Assembly: GCA_021372005.1 (NCBI GenBank)
Contig: JAJFVC010000089.1
Coordinates: forward strand, 1 to 41,675
Direction: 5' to 3'
Origin: Planctomycetaceae bacterium
GTDB taxonomy: Bacteria; Planctomycetota; Planctomycetia; Pirellulales; Thermoguttaceae
Length of the DNA stretch: 41,675 nucleotides
This document shows positions 17,335-25,969 of this stretch, piece by piece. The notes beneath the pieces were generated by a model. The model saw nothing but the letters and a program-made list of their open reading frames with translations. It was not told the DNA's origin and searched no databases. Made by a program: the position numbers and the translations under genes. Numbering within the stretch: position 1 is the stretch's first letter; the number at the start of each line of letters is the position of its first letter.

Positions 17335-18120
17335 ATGACTTCGGCCGAAAACATTGCCCGTTTGCTGGACACGCCCTTTGGCGAAGAGCTTTCGCGGGAA
17401 TTGGGGATTTACCCAATACCGGAAGGGTTGAAGATTTCAGTTGTGGTGCCGGTGTACAACGAACGGGAGACGGTGATCGAGATCGTTCGTCGCATCCGGG
17501 AGGTGCCGATTCCGAAAGAGATCCTTTTGGTCGATGATGGCAGTACCGATGGGACGCGCGACATTTTGGCCGGGATGGAGCCAGCCGACGACCTTCGGAT
17601 TGTGTTGCAGGAGCGCAACCAGGGCAAAGGCGCGGCGCTGAAGACGGGATTCGCTCTGGCGACCGGCGACATCGTGTTGATTCAGGACGCCGACTTGGAA
17701 TACGATCCGCGTCAGTACGGCCGGCTGATTCAGCCGATCGTCGAGGGCGTGGCCGACGTGGTGTACGGTTCGCGGTTTGTGCCGGTCGGGCCGCATCGGG
17801 TGCTGTATTTTTGGCATTCGGTGGGCAATCGGGCGTTGACGATGTTGTCGAATATTTTCACCGACCTGAACTTGACCGACATGGAGACTTGCTACAAGGT
17901 GTTTCGCCGCGAGGTGATTCAGGCGATTGCGCCGACGCTGCGCGAGCGGCGATTCGGCATCGAGCCCGAATTGACGGCGAAAATCGCCCGGCAGCGATGC
18001 CGAGTCTACGAGGTGGGCATCAGCTATTTCGGCCGGACGTATCAGGAAGGCAAGAAGATCGGCCTGGCCGACGCGATGCGGGCGTTTTGGTGCATCGTGC
18101 GATACTGGTGGGGCGATTGA
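17335..18120 (+). CDS. family 2 glycosyltransferase, DPM1-like
   Basis: 261 residues from the ATG at 17335, with GGAAGG nearby upstream. The GT-A domain begins ISVVVPVYNERETVIEIV; nucleotide-sugar and metal motifs are LLVDDGSTDGTRDI and LIQDADLEYDP; YGSRFV and MLSNIFTDLNLTDMETCYKV follow. The arrangement suits polyprenyl-phosphate sugar synthases (dolichol-phosphate-mannose-synthase-like, without C-terminal membrane helices). Divergent position next to the dprE1 operon suggests a related envelope glycosylation role, but the sugar is unknown. Confidence 0.9.
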   Translation: MTSAENIARLLDTPFGEELSRELGIYPIPEGLKISVVVPVYNERETVIEIVRRIREVPIPKEILLVDDGSTDGTRDILAGMEPADDLRIVLQERNQGKGAALKTGFALATGDIVLIQDADLEYDPRQYGRLIQPIVEGVADVVYGSRFVPVGPHRVLYFWHSVGNRALTMLSNIFTDLNLTDMETCYKVFRREVIQAIAPTLRERRFGIEPELTAKIARQRCRVYEVGISYFGRTYQEGKKIGLADAMRAFWCIVRYWWGD

Positions 18121-18176
18121 CCGCCGGCGGCCAGTGGCCCAAACAACGGGCAAACGGTATATTTCGGCCACGGACC

Positions 18177-18668
18177 ATGTTGAATTTTTTCACCCCCACC
18201 TATCGAATCGGTCGCGTCGAGGACTTGACGCTCGAGCTGCTTCGGGCGTGGGGGCTTCGGGCTTTGCTGCTCGACGTGGATTGCACGCTGACCCGGTATC
18301 GAGAACTGAGCGTACCGCCGCCGGTCGCGGATTGGATCAGCATTTTGCGGGCCGACGGGGTTGCGATGTGTCTGGTCTCGAACGGCTTGGAGCCGCGGAT
18401 TCGTGAATTTGCCGCGACAATCAATCTGCCTTACGTGGCTCGGGCGATGAAGCCTTTTTCGCGGGGCGTTCGAGCGGCGATGCGCCGGTTGGATCGGCGA
18501 CCGACCGAGACCGCAATGGTGGGCGATCAGTTGTTCGCCGACGTGTGGGCCGGGCGGACGGCGGGCATTCGCACGATCCTGGTCGAGCCGATTCATCCCG
18601 AAGAAGAGCCGTGGTTTACGCGTCTGAAGCGTCCGCCCGAGCGATTTTTCTTGCGCCGCAGAAATTAG
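18177..18668 (+). CDS. yqeG: YqeG-family HAD IIIA phosphatase
   Basis: 163 residues. HAD motifs are complete: nucleophile LLLDVDCTLTRY (DxDxT), motif II serine in CLVSNG, the lysine in ARAMKPFSRG, and the acidic motif VGDQLFADVWAG. The GIRTILVEPI ending is typical of YqeG, a family with lipid-phosphate (PGP phosphatase/Gep4-like) relatives. A phosphatase is the missing step between UbiA and DprE1, but this gene is on the other strand with GT2, so that assignment is only a possibility. The spacer to GT2 (56 nt) contains a GGCCAGTGGCC element. Confidence 0.87.
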   Translation: MLNFFTPTYRIGRVEDLTLELLRAWGLRALLLDVDCTLTRYRELSVPPPVADWISILRADGVAMCLVSNGLEPRIREFAATINLPYVARAMKPFSRGVRAAMRRLDRRPTETAMVGDQLFADVWAGRTAGIRTILVEPIHPEEEPWFTRLKRPPERFFLRRRN

Positions 18669-18885
18669 CGGCGGCCCACGCGCCTTTTTTTCTTGCACCA
18701 CCGGCTTTCGCAACCGTTTCGCATTCTTTTTTTCTTGACAGCCGATTTTTGGGCGTTGTCCTTGTGTACCCCTCTTTGGTGCGGATTTTGCGTTGTTAAG
18801 CTGGAAAGTTGGCGGAAACTAAGTTGGTCGCAGTGGTGGTCGGGGCATGGATCGAAAAAGCTTTTGGATTTTCTGGAAGAGCCCA
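18669..18885. other. non-coding spacer upstream of S10 promoter
   Basis: The 376 nt between the HAD gene and rpsJ have no gene. The first part holds a weak GGCG/CGCC stem with a T run (18670-18691), a possible terminator for the HAD gene. A TTGACA at 18735-18740 has no good -10 at the right distance. The rest is T-rich and featureless to me until the promoter at 18886. Confidence 0.55.
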
Positions 18886-18914
18886 TTGACGTTGGTGGCC
18901 GACAATGATACGAT
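18886..18914 (+). promoter_or_regulatory. sigma70-type promoter of S10 operon
   Basis: -35 TTGACG (18886-18891), a 17-bp spacer, -10 TACGAT (18909-18914). Transcription would start near 18921, leaving a leader of about 124 nt before rpsJ. A GGCAGG (18964-18969) and CCTGCC (19019-19024) pair could fold part of it; whether it is a protein-binding autoregulatory leader cannot be told. Confidence 0.65.
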
Positions 18915-19044
18915 CCTATGTTTCCCGCCCAATCGGCGGACAACGACTGTTGTTTGGCAAGTTGGCAGGTGAGTTGATTGGGAACAAGGTGGTTTTGGTC
19001 GAGTTTTCGGCCTGGCCGCCTGCCCTCAATACCGGAGGACTTCC

Positions 19045-19374
19045 GTGGCTGGTCATACAAGCGAAATCATCCGCATTCGGATGGAAGCCTACGATCACGC
19101 GATTTTGGATCAGAGTGCGGCGGAGATTGTTGATACGGCGAAACGGACCGGCTCGGTCGTTCACGGACCGATTCCTCTGCCGACGCGTGTCGAGCGTTAC
19201 ACGGTTCAGTCGAGTCCGCACATCGACAAGAAGGCCCGGCAGCAGTTCGAGATCCGCACGCACAAGCGGCTGATCGACATCATGCAGGCGACGGCCAAGA
19301 CGATTGAGGCGTTGAACAAACTCAGCCTGCCGGCGGGTGTGGACATCAAGATTAAGGCCACCAGTAGGCACTAA
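19045..19374 (+). CDS. rpsJ: 30S ribosomal protein S10
   Basis: 109 residues, starting at a GTG with GGAGG at 19034-19038, the best ribosome binding site in the cluster. It has the S10 core [32 protein letters not shown], and the extended loop [20 protein letters not shown]. It is slightly longer than E. coli S10 at both ends. It binds the 30S head and is also the NusB partner in antitermination. First gene of the S10-spc-alpha supercluster. Confidence 0.97.
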   Translation: MAGHTSEIIRIRMEAYDHAILDQSAAEIVDTAKRTGSVVHGPIPLPTRVERYTVQSSPHIDKKARQQFEIRTHKRLIDIMQATAKTIEALNKLSLPAGVDIKIKATSRH

Positions 19375-19501
19375 AGGCGCAATATTGGCCCATCGCGGGA
19401 TCCGCGGCGGGATGATTTTAATGGACGGAAGCTGGGCGGGTAATGTTGGCCGCAGCGTGCCGACGGTTCCTGCCGGCGACGTAGCATAAAGGCAAATAGC
19501 G

Positions 19502-20188
19502 ATGGTAGTTGGACTGCTCGGCCGAAAGGTCGGGATGACACAGATTTTCGATTCGACCGGTCAAGTGATTCCGGTGACCGTTATCGAAGCCGGTCCGTGC
19601 GACGTCCTGCAAGTGCGGACGGCGCAGAAGGACGGTTATCCGTCGGTCCAATTGGGCTTTTTGGACAAGCCGCGTCGCCTTGCCAGCCGCGCCGATCGCG
19701 GGCACGTCGCCAAGTTGGACAGCAAACGTCAAAAACGCCGCGCCGCCGCCGGAGTCGAGGCCATCGTGAAGGCCGATTGCGAGCCGAAGCGCTTTGTGCG
19801 CGAGTTCCGCGGCGAGACGGAAGGCGTGGAGGTTGGCCAGAAGTTGACGGTCGACGTGTTCTCGAAAGTGGCGGCCGTCGACGTGATCGGCATCACCAAG
19901 GGCCGCGGCACGGCCGGCGTCATGAAGCGGCACGGTTTCTCCGGTCAGCGCGCTTCGCACGGCGTCAAGAAGGTGCATCGCCATCCGGGCTCGATCGGCT
20001 GCAACACCGATCCGCACCACGTTTTCAAGGGCCGCCGGATGGCCGGCCATTACGGTTCCGCTCGCCGCACGATCCGCAATTTGAAGGTTGTGCAGGTCGA
20101 CGTGGAGAACAATCTGTTGTTGGTCCGCGGCGCCGTGCCGGGTCCGAACGGCGGATATGTAGTGGTCCGCAAGACCAACAAGATGTAA
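19502..20188 (+). CDS. rplC: 50S ribosomal protein L3
   Basis: 228 residues, beginning VVGLLGRKVGMTQIFD. The central GVMKRHGFSGQRASHG loop reaches the peptidyl transferase centre, and RRMAGHYGSARRTI follows. It is somewhat longer than the E. coli protein (about 209). A 127-nt spacer separates it from rpsJ; that spacer shows no repeat or clear hairpin. Confidence 0.97.
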   Translation: MVVGLLGRKVGMTQIFDSTGQVIPVTVIEAGPCDVLQVRTAQKDGYPSVQLGFLDKPRRLASRADRGHVAKLDSKRQKRRAAAGVEAIVKADCEPKRFVREFRGETEGVEVGQKLTVDVFSKVAAVDVIGITKGRGTAGVMKRHGFSGQRASHGVKKVHRHPGSIGCNTDPHHVFKGRRMAGHYGSARRTIRNLKVVQVDVENNLLLVRGAVPGPNGGYVVVRKTNKM

Positions 20189-20253
20189 AGAAACCAAGAC
20201 GTGAAAACGGTCGCGGCCACGCGACGCATGTAAGAGTTAGGACGCTACGGAAA

Positions 20254-20886
20254 ATGGCCACATTACCGATCTACGATCGTTCCGGCGCCGAGGTGGGATC
20301 CTACGAGGTGGATCCGGCCCAACTGGCTCCGCGCATCAGCAAGCAATTGCTGCACGACGCGGTGGTCATGTATCAGACCAATCTGCGTCAGGGGTCGGCC
20401 AAGACGAAGAGCCGCGCGGAAGTGGCGGGCACGACTCGCAAGATGTATCGGCAAAAGGGCACGGGCAACGCGCGGGCCGGCTCGCGGCGCAGCGGCGTTC
20501 GTCGGGGTGGCGGACACATCCATTCCCGTCAGCCGCGCGATTGGTCCTATCGGTTGCCGAAGAAGGCGTTGAAGATCGCCACTCGCATGGCGGTCGCCTC
20601 GCGGATCGCCGACAACGAAGTGACGTTGATCGATCAATTGGTGTTCGAGAAGCCGAAGACTCAGGACATGGCGGCGGTGTTGAAGGCGTTGCGGCTGAAC
20701 GACGCCAGCCTGCTGGTCGCGGTCGACGGCTACGACTTGAACGTCTATCGCAGCATTCGCAATTTGGCGGACGTTTCGGTGGTGCCGGTGGCCGAGCTGA
20801 ACGCGTTGAACGTATTGAGCCCGAAGCGGCTTTTGATGACGAAATCCGCTTTGGATGCCTTCTGTGCGAAGGCGACGACGAAGTAA
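20254..20886 (+). CDS. rplD: 50S ribosomal protein L4
   Basis: 210 residues from the ATG at 20254. The exit-tunnel loop is recognisable in RKMYRQKGTGNARAGSRRSG and GGGHIHSRQPRDW, and the C-terminal globular part ends in SAYD-like SPKRLLMTKSALDAF. In enterobacteria L4 autoregulates the S10 operon; no matching leader structure is obvious here. The frame is open far upstream through rplC, but that part is compositional. Confidence 0.96.
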   Translation: MATLPIYDRSGAEVGSYEVDPAQLAPRISKQLLHDAVVMYQTNLRQGSAKTKSRAEVAGTTRKMYRQKGTGNARAGSRRSGVRRGGGHIHSRQPRDWSYRLPKKALKIATRMAVASRIADNEVTLIDQLVFEKPKTQDMAAVLKALRLNDASLLVAVDGYDLNVYRSIRNLADVSVVPVAELNALNVLSPKRLLMTKSALDAFCAKATTK

Positions 20887-20913
20887 GCAGGACGGAGATT
20901 TAAGGAAGCGATC

Positions 20914-21225
20914 ATGGCCCGAGACGCGACAAAAACCGGTTTGGAGCTGGAGCCGCACCAGATCATCCTTCGGCCGTTGGTGACCGAAAAAGGCATGCAC
21001 AAGGCGAGCCGCAACAACGCGTATGCTTTTGAGGTGAGCCGGATGGCCGGCAAGGCGGACGTCCGTCGGGCGGTCGAGCAGTTGTTCGACGTGAAAGTGG
21101 TGGGCGTGAACATTCAAAATCGCAAGGGCAAGCCGCGTCGCAGCCGTTTTCGCGGTGGTGCGACCAACGCCTGGAAAAAAGCCATCGTGACGTTGGATCC
21201 GGAGCATCGCATCAACTTCTTCTAG
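20914..21225 (+). CDS. rplW: 50S ribosomal protein L23
   Basis: 103 residues: IILRPLVTEKGMHKA, YAFEVSRMAGKADVRRAVEQ, and VVGVNIQNRKGKPRR. L23 sits at the tunnel exit and docks SRP and trigger factor. AAGGA precedes the ATG. It is followed by a repeat-filled spacer before rplB. Confidence 0.96.
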   Translation: MARDATKTGLELEPHQIILRPLVTEKGMHKASRNNAYAFEVSRMAGKADVRRAVEQLFDVKVVGVNIQNRKGKPRRSRFRGGATNAWKKAIVTLDPEHRINFF

Positions 21226-21230
21226 TGGGA

Positions 21231-21338
21231 GTGGCCAGTGGCCGGTGGCCAGTGGCCGGTGAAGAGCAAGCGGGAATAGAACGACCAAGAAGTTTTTTGA
21301 GCACACTAACCACTGGCCATAAGCCGCTGGTCACTAAT
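21231..21338. repeat. heptad repeat hairpin, rplW-rplB spacer
   Basis: The left arm is two perfect 14-bp copies (21231-21244 and 21245-21258) of the paired heptads GTGGCCA and GTGGCCG. The right arm is five heptads on the other strand sense: CACTAAC, CACTGGC, CATAAGC, CGCTGGT, CACTAAT (21304-21338), ending two bases before the rplB ATG. The arms are complementary at 20 of 26 positions. No Shine-Dalgarno sequence remains before rplB. Confidence 0.8.
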
Positions 21339-21339
21339 T

Positions 21340-22197
21340 ATGGGAATTCGCCGTTACAATCCGACAACGCCGGGCCGCCGCGGGGCCACCGTGAGCGACT
21401 TTGCGGAACTGACGCCCGGCGCGAAGCCGGTCAAGGGCTTGCTGGCGCCGAAGAAGCGCAAGGGCGGGCGGAACAACCAGGGCAAAGTGACCGCTCGGCA
21501 TCGCGGCGGCGGCCACAAACGTTACCTGCGTCAGATCGATTTTCGACGGAACAAGGACGGCGTGCCGGCCGTGGTTGATTCGATCCAGTACGATCCGAAC
21601 CGCAGCGCTCGGATCGCGTTGCTGCACTATGCGGACGGCGAGAAGCGATACATTTTAGCGCCCGAGGGTTTGAAGGCCGGGGCTGAGTTGCTCAGCGGCA
21701 AGGACGCGCCGGCGGCGGTGGGCAATTGCCTGCCGTTGTCGTCGATTCCGCTGGGTATGGACGTGCATTGCATCGAAATGCTGCCGGGTCGCGGCGGCGT
21801 GCTTTGTCGATCGGCGGGCGTGCGGGCTACGTTGGCCGCGCGGGACGCCGATTGGGCGCAGATCAACCTGCCGAGCGGTGAAATTCGCCGCGTGCCGGCG
21901 ACGTGCCGGGCGACGATCGGCGTGTTGGGCAACTCGGACCACATGGGCATCGTGTTGGGCAAGGCGGGTCGAAAACGTTGGATGGGTCGTCGGCCGCATG
22001 TGCGCGGCACGGCGATGAACCCGATCGACCATCCGCACGGCGGTGGCGAAGGCCGCACGAAGGGCGGTCGGCATCCGGTCAGCCCGACCGGCAAGTTGGC
22101 CAAGGGCGGTTCGACCCGAAAGCGTCGGAAGCCGTCGAACAAGGCGATTGTGCGTCGTCGTCGGTCGCGGCGTTATGGACAGATCAAGATCAAGTAG
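21340..22197 (+). CDS. rplB: 50S ribosomal protein L2
   Basis: 285 residues. It shows [20 protein letters not shown] at the start, [19 protein letters not shown], and the nearly invariant [19 protein letters not shown] with the histidine required for peptidyl transfer. It binds 23S rRNA domain IV. The start codon directly follows heptad repeats without any Shine-Dalgarno site, so initiation may depend on coupling or on an unstructured start. Confidence 0.97.
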   Translation: MGIRRYNPTTPGRRGATVSDFAELTPGAKPVKGLLAPKKRKGGRNNQGKVTARHRGGGHKRYLRQIDFRRNKDGVPAVVDSIQYDPNRSARIALLHYADGEKRYILAPEGLKAGAELLSGKDAPAAVGNCLPLSSIPLGMDVHCIEMLPGRGGVLCRSAGVRATLAARDADWAQINLPSGEIRRVPATCRATIGVLGNSDHMGIVLGKAGRKRWMGRRPHVRGTAMNPIDHPHGGGEGRTKGGRHPVSPTGKLAKGGSTRKRRKPSNKAIVRRRRSRRYGQIKIK

Positions 22198-22212
22198 TGG
22201 CCACGATTTACT

Positions 22213-22482
22213 ATGGGAAGATCACTAAAAAAAGGACCGTTCGTCGCTCCGAAGCTGTATCTGAAAGTTCAGAAGCAGAACGAGGCGGGGACGAAAGAAC
22301 CGATCAAGACGTGGGCTCGGGCCTGCACGATCGTGCCGGAGTTTGTGGGCCACACGTTCATGGTTCATAACGGGAAAGTGCATTTGAAAGTGTTTGTGAC
22401 CGAAGAGATGGTCGGTCACCGACTGGGAGAATTCGCGCCGACGCGGACATTCCGCGGGCACGGCGGGAAAGGCAAGCGATAG
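22213..22482 (+). CDS. rpsS: 30S ribosomal protein S19
   Basis: 89 residues: [35 protein letters not shown] and [16 protein letters not shown]. It forms the S13/S19 head pair at the A-site finger. Only 15 nt separate it from rplB; the preceding bases (TGGCCACGATTTACT) look like a degraded repeat and give no Shine-Dalgarno site. Confidence 0.97.
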   Translation: MGRSLKKGPFVAPKLYLKVQKQNEAGTKEPIKTWARACTIVPEFVGHTFMVHNGKVHLKVFVTEEMVGHRLGEFAPTRTFRGHGGKGKR

Positions 22483-22492
22483 GGACGGCAAC

Positions 22493-22819
22493 ATGGCTTA
22501 CGAAGCGACCTACCGATTCGCCAGGATCAGCGCCCGCAAAGTGCGGCCGCTGGCCGATTTGGTGCGCGGCAAACTGGCCGACGAGGCCTTGGACATTTTG
22601 AAGTATCAGCCGCACCGGGGCGCGCGGATGATCGAGAAGACGCTCCGCAGCGCCTTGGCGAACGCCGAGGACCGTCGGGCGCAGAATCTGCACCACCTGA
22701 TCGTGACGGATTGTCGCGTGGACGGCGGCCCGATGTTCAAGCGGATGCGGCCGCACGCCCGCGGGATGGCCTCGGTCTTGTTGAAGCGGTTTTCGCATAT
22801 CCACGTGGCGTTGGAATAG
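22493..22819 (+). CDS. rplV: 50S ribosomal protein L22
   Basis: 108 residues: FARISARKVRPLADLVRGK, RGARMIEKTLRSALANAE, and the tunnel hairpin FKRMRPHARGMASVLLKR. It is of normal length. L22 lines the exit tunnel opposite L4. AGGGA precedes the ATG; the gap to rpsS is 10 nt. Confidence 0.96.
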   Translation: MAYEATYRFARISARKVRPLADLVRGKLADEALDILKYQPHRGARMIEKTLRSALANAEDRRAQNLHHLIVTDCRVDGGPMFKRMRPHARGMASVLLKRFSHIHVALE

Positions 22820-22828
22820 GAAAAAACA

Positions 22829-23545
22829 ATGGGTCAGAAAGTCAATCCCGTCGGATTCCGCACCGGCATCATGGTCGGCTGGAAGAGTCGGTGGTACGCC
22901 TCGAAGCAGGAGTTCGCCGATTTGCTGGTCGAGGATCAGCGGATCCGAAATTACATCAAGGGCCGCAAGGACAAGTTCGGCAAGGCGCTGTATCCGGCGA
23001 TTGCGAAGATCGAGATCGAACGGACCCGGGACGAAGTCAAGGTGGTGTTGTTCTCGGCGCGTCCGGGCCTGTTGATCGGGCGGAAGGGCGAACGCGTCGA
23101 GGAGTTGCAGAAGGAGTTGCAGGAGAAGACGGGCCGACGGATCAACATCAAGATCGAAGAGTTGAATCGTCCGGAGATCGTCGCGCAACTGGTGGCCGAG
23201 GACATCGCCGAGCAGTTGGAGAAGCGGGCCGGGTTCCGGCGAACGATGAAGCGGGCGATGGAGCAGGCGATGGAGGCCGGCGCGAAGGGCATCAAGATTC
23301 AGTTGTCCGGCCGGTTGGGCGGCGCCGAAATGTCGCGTCGTGAGAAGCAGATCGCGGGCTCCATTCCGTTGAGCACGTTGCGGGCGAAAATCGACTACGG
23401 GTTCACCGAGGCGTTGATCGCCCAGGGACACATCGGCGTGCAAGTGTGGATCAACCAAGGTATTTATAGCGAGGACGAGAACGATGGCGCTGATGCCAAA
23501 ACGGGTCAAGCACCGAAAAAGCCAAAGAGGGCGTATAAGAGGTGA
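22829..23545 (+). CDS. rpsC: 30S ribosomal protein S3
   Basis: 238 residues. The N-terminal part begins GQKVNPVGFRTGIMVGWKSR, the KH domain has GLLIGRKGERVEELQKEL, and the C-terminal domain has SGRLGGAEMSRREK. S3 lines the mRNA entry and helps unwind message. The last 20 or so residues, rich in lysine and proline, are encoded in DNA that also encodes the start of rplP in another frame: the genes overlap by 62 bp. Confidence 0.97.
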   Translation: MGQKVNPVGFRTGIMVGWKSRWYASKQEFADLLVEDQRIRNYIKGRKDKFGKALYPAIAKIEIERTRDEVKVVLFSARPGLLIGRKGERVEELQKELQEKTGRRINIKIEELNRPEIVAQLVAEDIAEQLEKRAGFRRTMKRAMEQAMEAGAKGIKIQLSGRLGGAEMSRREKQIAGSIPLSTLRAKIDYGFTEALIAQGHIGVQVWINQGIYSEDENDGADAKTGQAPKKPKRAYKR

Positions 23546-23900
23546 CGCCTTTCGCGGCAACCGAGTCGTTCACGGCGACTTCGGCTTGCAGGCGTTGCAA
23601 GGCGGGTGGATCAGCGCGGCGACGTTGGAAGCCGGGCGTATCGCCGCGCAGCAATATCTGCGCACGGAAGGCCGGTTGTACGTTCGGGTGTTCCCGCACA
23701 AGCCGATCACGTCGATTCCGTTGGAAACGCGTATGGGCAAGGGGAAAGGCGAGCCGGAATACTGGGCGGCGGTGGTGCGGCCCGGCACGGTGTTGTATGA
23801 ATTGAGTGGAATTTCGGAAGAGGCCGCGCGGATGTGTTTCGCTCGGCTTGCCCACAAGATGCCGGTGCGCGTGCGGTTTCTCCGCCGTCGCCCGGTGTAA
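23484..23900 (+). CDS. rplP: 50S ribosomal protein L16
   Basis: 138 residues from the ATG at 23484 (an ATG at 23493 is possible). It begins MALMPKRVKHRKSQRGRIRG, close to the invariant L16 start, and contains WAAVVRPGTVLYELSG and FARLAHKMPVRVRF. GAGG at 23471-23474 lies inside rpsC. It binds near the A-site tRNA elbow. It overlaps the end of rpsC by 62 bp in a different frame. Confidence 0.95.
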   Translation: MALMPKRVKHRKSQRGRIRGDAFRGNRVVHGDFGLQALQGGWISAATLEAGRIAAQQYLRTEGRLYVRVFPHKPITSIPLETRMGKGKGEPEYWAAVVRPGTVLYELSGISEEAARMCFARLAHKMPVRVRFLRRRPV

Positions 23901-23940
23901 GGGCGGACGAAGAGATAAGGGAATTGTTGGGTTGGATGAG

Positions 23941-23968
23941 GACTGGCCGCGGACCACGGGCCGCTGAA
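23941..23968 (+). repeat. heptad repeats, rplP-rpmC spacer
   Basis: Four degenerate heptads in register: GACTGGC, CGCGGAC, CACGGGC, CGCTGAA. They end 11 bases before the rpmC ATG and carry the CACTRRC pattern in the same orientation as the right arm at rplB. No complementary arm is seen. Confidence 0.55.
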
Positions 23969-23979
23969 GGATCCGAGCG

Positions 23980-24207
23980 ATGACGAAGGTTGCCGAACTT
24001 CGAGAGATGAGCGACGAGCAGTTGGCGTTGACGTTGAAGGAGACGACCAGCAACTTGTTCCACTTGCGCTTGCAGGCGGAGACGGAGCGATTGGACGCGC
24101 CGAGCGAGTTGCGGAAGCAGCGTCGATTGGTCGCGCAGATTCAGACGATTCAAAATCAGCGGAAGCGCGCCGGGGAGCAGGCCGTCGCGGCGGCTGTTGA
24201 GAAATAG
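23980..24207 (+). CDS. rpmC: 50S ribosomal protein L29
   Basis: 75 residues forming the usual antiparallel helix pair: VAELREMSDEQLALTLKE, then LFHLRLQAETERLDAPSELR. It contacts L23 at the tunnel exit. A short alanine-rich tail extends it slightly. Confidence 0.93.
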   Translation: MTKVAELREMSDEQLALTLKETTSNLFHLRLQAETERLDAPSELRKQRRLVAQIQTIQNQRKRAGEQAVAAAVEK

Positions 24208-24230
24208 GTTGAAGCAGGAAAAGAACGACC

Positions 24231-24551
24231 ATGCCTAAACGAGTAGAAACCGGGATCGTCACCAGCGACAAGACGGCGAAGACTCGTCGCGTCGAGATAC
24301 CGCGGTTGGTGCGGCATCCGCGTTACGGGAAGTACGTGCGTCGGAAGACGGTGTGCCACGTTCACGACGAGAACAACGAGTCGCACATGGGCGACCTGGT
24401 CGAGATCGTCGAGTCGCGGCCGCTGTCGCGCACGAAGCGGTGGTCGTTGGTCCGGGTGGTGGAGAAGGGTCGGATGCTGGACGTGGCGGCGATGCGAGCC
24501 GAGGCCCGACGCCATCGGAAAGCTCAGGAGCAGGAGGGCGCCGAGTCATGA
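24231..24551 (+). CDS. rpsQ: 30S ribosomal protein S17
   Basis: 106 residues: the OB-fold core [17 protein letters not shown], the loop [20 protein letters not shown], and [20 protein letters not shown]. It is about 20 residues longer than E. coli S17, owing to a charged C-terminal tail rich in Arg, Glu and Gln. Its stop overlaps the rplN start as ATGA. Confidence 0.95.
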   Translation: MPKRVETGIVTSDKTAKTRRVEIPRLVRHPRYGKYVRRKTVCHVHDENNESHMGDLVEIVESRPLSRTKRWSLVRVVEKGRMLDVAAMRAEARRHRKAQEQEGAES

Positions 24552-24916
24552 TCCAGATGCAAAGCCGGCTCGCCGTGGCCGACAACACCGGCGCGAAGGA
24601 ATTGATGTGCATCAAGGTGCTGGGCGGGTCGCGCAAGCGTTTTGCGCGGATCGGCGACATCATCGTGTGCAGCGTCAAGAGCGTGATCGCCGGCAGCGAC
24701 TTCAAAAAGGGCGCGGTGGTTCGTGCGGTGATTGTTCGCTGCAAGCAGCCGACCCGTCGGGCGGACGGCAGCTACGTGCGGTTCGACAGCAACGCGGCCG
24801 TGATTATCGACAACGACAAAAACCCGCGCGGCACGCGCATTTTCGGCGCGGTGGCCCGGGAGTTGCGGGACCGGAACTTCATGAAGATCGTCAGTCTCGC
24901 CAACGAGGTGGTTTAG
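24548..24916 (+). CDS. rplN: 50S ribosomal protein L14
   Basis: 122 residues: [37 protein letters not shown] and [18 protein letters not shown]. It forms part of the intersubunit bridge. Translation is coupled both ways: ATGA overlap with rpsQ, and its TAG immediately precedes the rplX ATG. Confidence 0.97.
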   Translation: MIQMQSRLAVADNTGAKELMCIKVLGGSRKRFARIGDIIVCSVKSVIAGSDFKKGAVVRAVIVRCKQPTRRADGSYVRFDSNAAVIIDNDKNPRGTRIFGAVARELRDRNFMKIVSLANEVV

Positions 24917-25264
24917 ATGTGGATTAAAGCGAACGACACGGTGAAAGTGATCGGCGGCGAGGACCGGGGGACGACCGGCAAGGTGCTGCGGGTGAACCGG
25001 AAGGCGGGCAAGCTCGTGGTCGAGGGCGTCAATCGGGTGTACAAGCATGTGCGACGCAGCCAGAAGAATCCGCAGGGCGGGCGGCTGTCGAAAGAGATGC
25101 CGATTTCGGTGAGCAACGTGCAGTTGGTCTGTGAGGCGTGCGGCGCGGCCGTCCGGCTGGGCGTGCGTTATCTGGACAACGGCGCGAAAGAACGATACTG
25201 CAAGAAATGCGGCGCTGGCAACGGCCAGGTTTCCCGGCCGAAAGCCCGATACGCCAAGTCATAA
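24917..25264 (+). CDS. rplX: 50S ribosomal protein L24, zinc-type
   Basis: 115 residues. The KOW motif is VIGGEDRGTTGKVLRVN, followed by VEGVNRVYKHVRRSQKNPQG. The C-terminal part has two cysteine pairs, CEAC and CKKC, so this is the metal-binding form of L24. It is one of the first proteins to bind 23S rRNA in assembly. It follows rplN with no gap. Confidence 0.95.
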   Translation: MWIKANDTVKVIGGEDRGTTGKVLRVNRKAGKLVVEGVNRVYKHVRRSQKNPQGGRLSKEMPISVSNVQLVCEACGAAVRLGVRYLDNGAKERYCKKCGAGNGQVSRPKARYAKS

Positions 25265-25276
25265 TCTGGACGGACC

Positions 25277-25885
25277 ATGAGTGCAGCTAAAGCAAAAAAG
25301 ACGACCGAGGCCTCCAAGCCCGAGCAGCCCGAGGTGATTCCGCCTCCGCGGCTTCGTGAGAAGTACGTGAAGGAAATCCTTCCGGCGCTGTCGGCGAAGT
25401 TCGGACGGACGAATCCGCATTCGTTGCCGCGATTGCAGAAGATCGTGGTGAACATGGGCGTGGGCAAGGCCATCACTGAGAAGAAATACCTGGAAGACGC
25501 CTTGGCGGCGATGACGCAGATCACCGGTCAAAAGCCGTTGACGACGCTGAGTCGCAAAGCGATCGCCAATTTCAAGCTTCGCGAGAATTTGCCGATCGGT
25601 TGCAAGGTGACGTTGCGGGGGGCGAGGATGTATGAGTTCCTCGACCGGCTGGTTTCCGTGGCGCTGCCTCGCGTGCGCGACTTCCGCGGCTTAGACCCGA
25701 ACGGTTTCGATCGTCGCGGGAATTACAACCTGGGCCTGACCGAACAGTTGGTGTTCCCGGAGTTGAATCCCGACAAGTTCACGACGCCGCAGGGCATGAA
25801 CATCACGTTGGTCACCAGCGCGACCAACGACGACGAAGCGCGAGAGTTGTTGAGGGCGTTTGGGATGCCGCTTCGGGCGGCGTAG
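25277..25885 (+). CDS. rplE: 50S ribosomal protein L5
   Basis: 202 residues, about 20 longer than usual because of an N-terminal extension rich in Lys, Glu and Pro. The core is typical: RLREKYVKEILPALSAKF, LQKIVVNMGVGKA, ITGQKPLTTLSRKAIANF, and the end FPELNPDKFTTPQGMNITLV. It binds 5S rRNA in the central protuberance. Confidence 0.96.
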   Translation: MSAAKAKKTTEASKPEQPEVIPPPRLREKYVKEILPALSAKFGRTNPHSLPRLQKIVVNMGVGKAITEKKYLEDALAAMTQITGQKPLTTLSRKAIANFKLRENLPIGCKVTLRGARMYEFLDRLVSVALPRVRDFRGLDPNGFDRRGNYNLGLTEQLVFPELNPDKFTTPQGMNITLVTSATNDDEARELLRAFGMPLRAA

Positions 25886-25941
25886 GAGAACGGGATGACC
25901 GGTGCCCCCCTGGGTTGCCGGTCGGTTCACGACAATCTGAC

Positions 25942-25969
25942 CACTGGCCACGGGCCACTGACCACTAAA
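25942..25969 (+). repeat. heptad repeats, rplE-rpsN spacer
   Basis: Four heptads in exact register: CACTGGC, CACGGGC, CACTGAC, CACTAAA, then CT and the rpsN ATG. It is the cleanest one-armed copy. A separate GACCGG/CCGGTC pair lies upstream in the same 86-nt spacer. No Shine-Dalgarno site is present before rpsN. Confidence 0.75.

Noticed and set aside
18735..18763. TTGACA at 18735 as the S10 promoter
   Set aside because: No acceptable -10 box lies 16-18 bp downstream, while 18886-18914 has both boxes.
19597..20253. Upstream open frame fused to L4
   Set aside because: It is the out-of-frame reading of rplC; the L4 family start at 20254 is clear.
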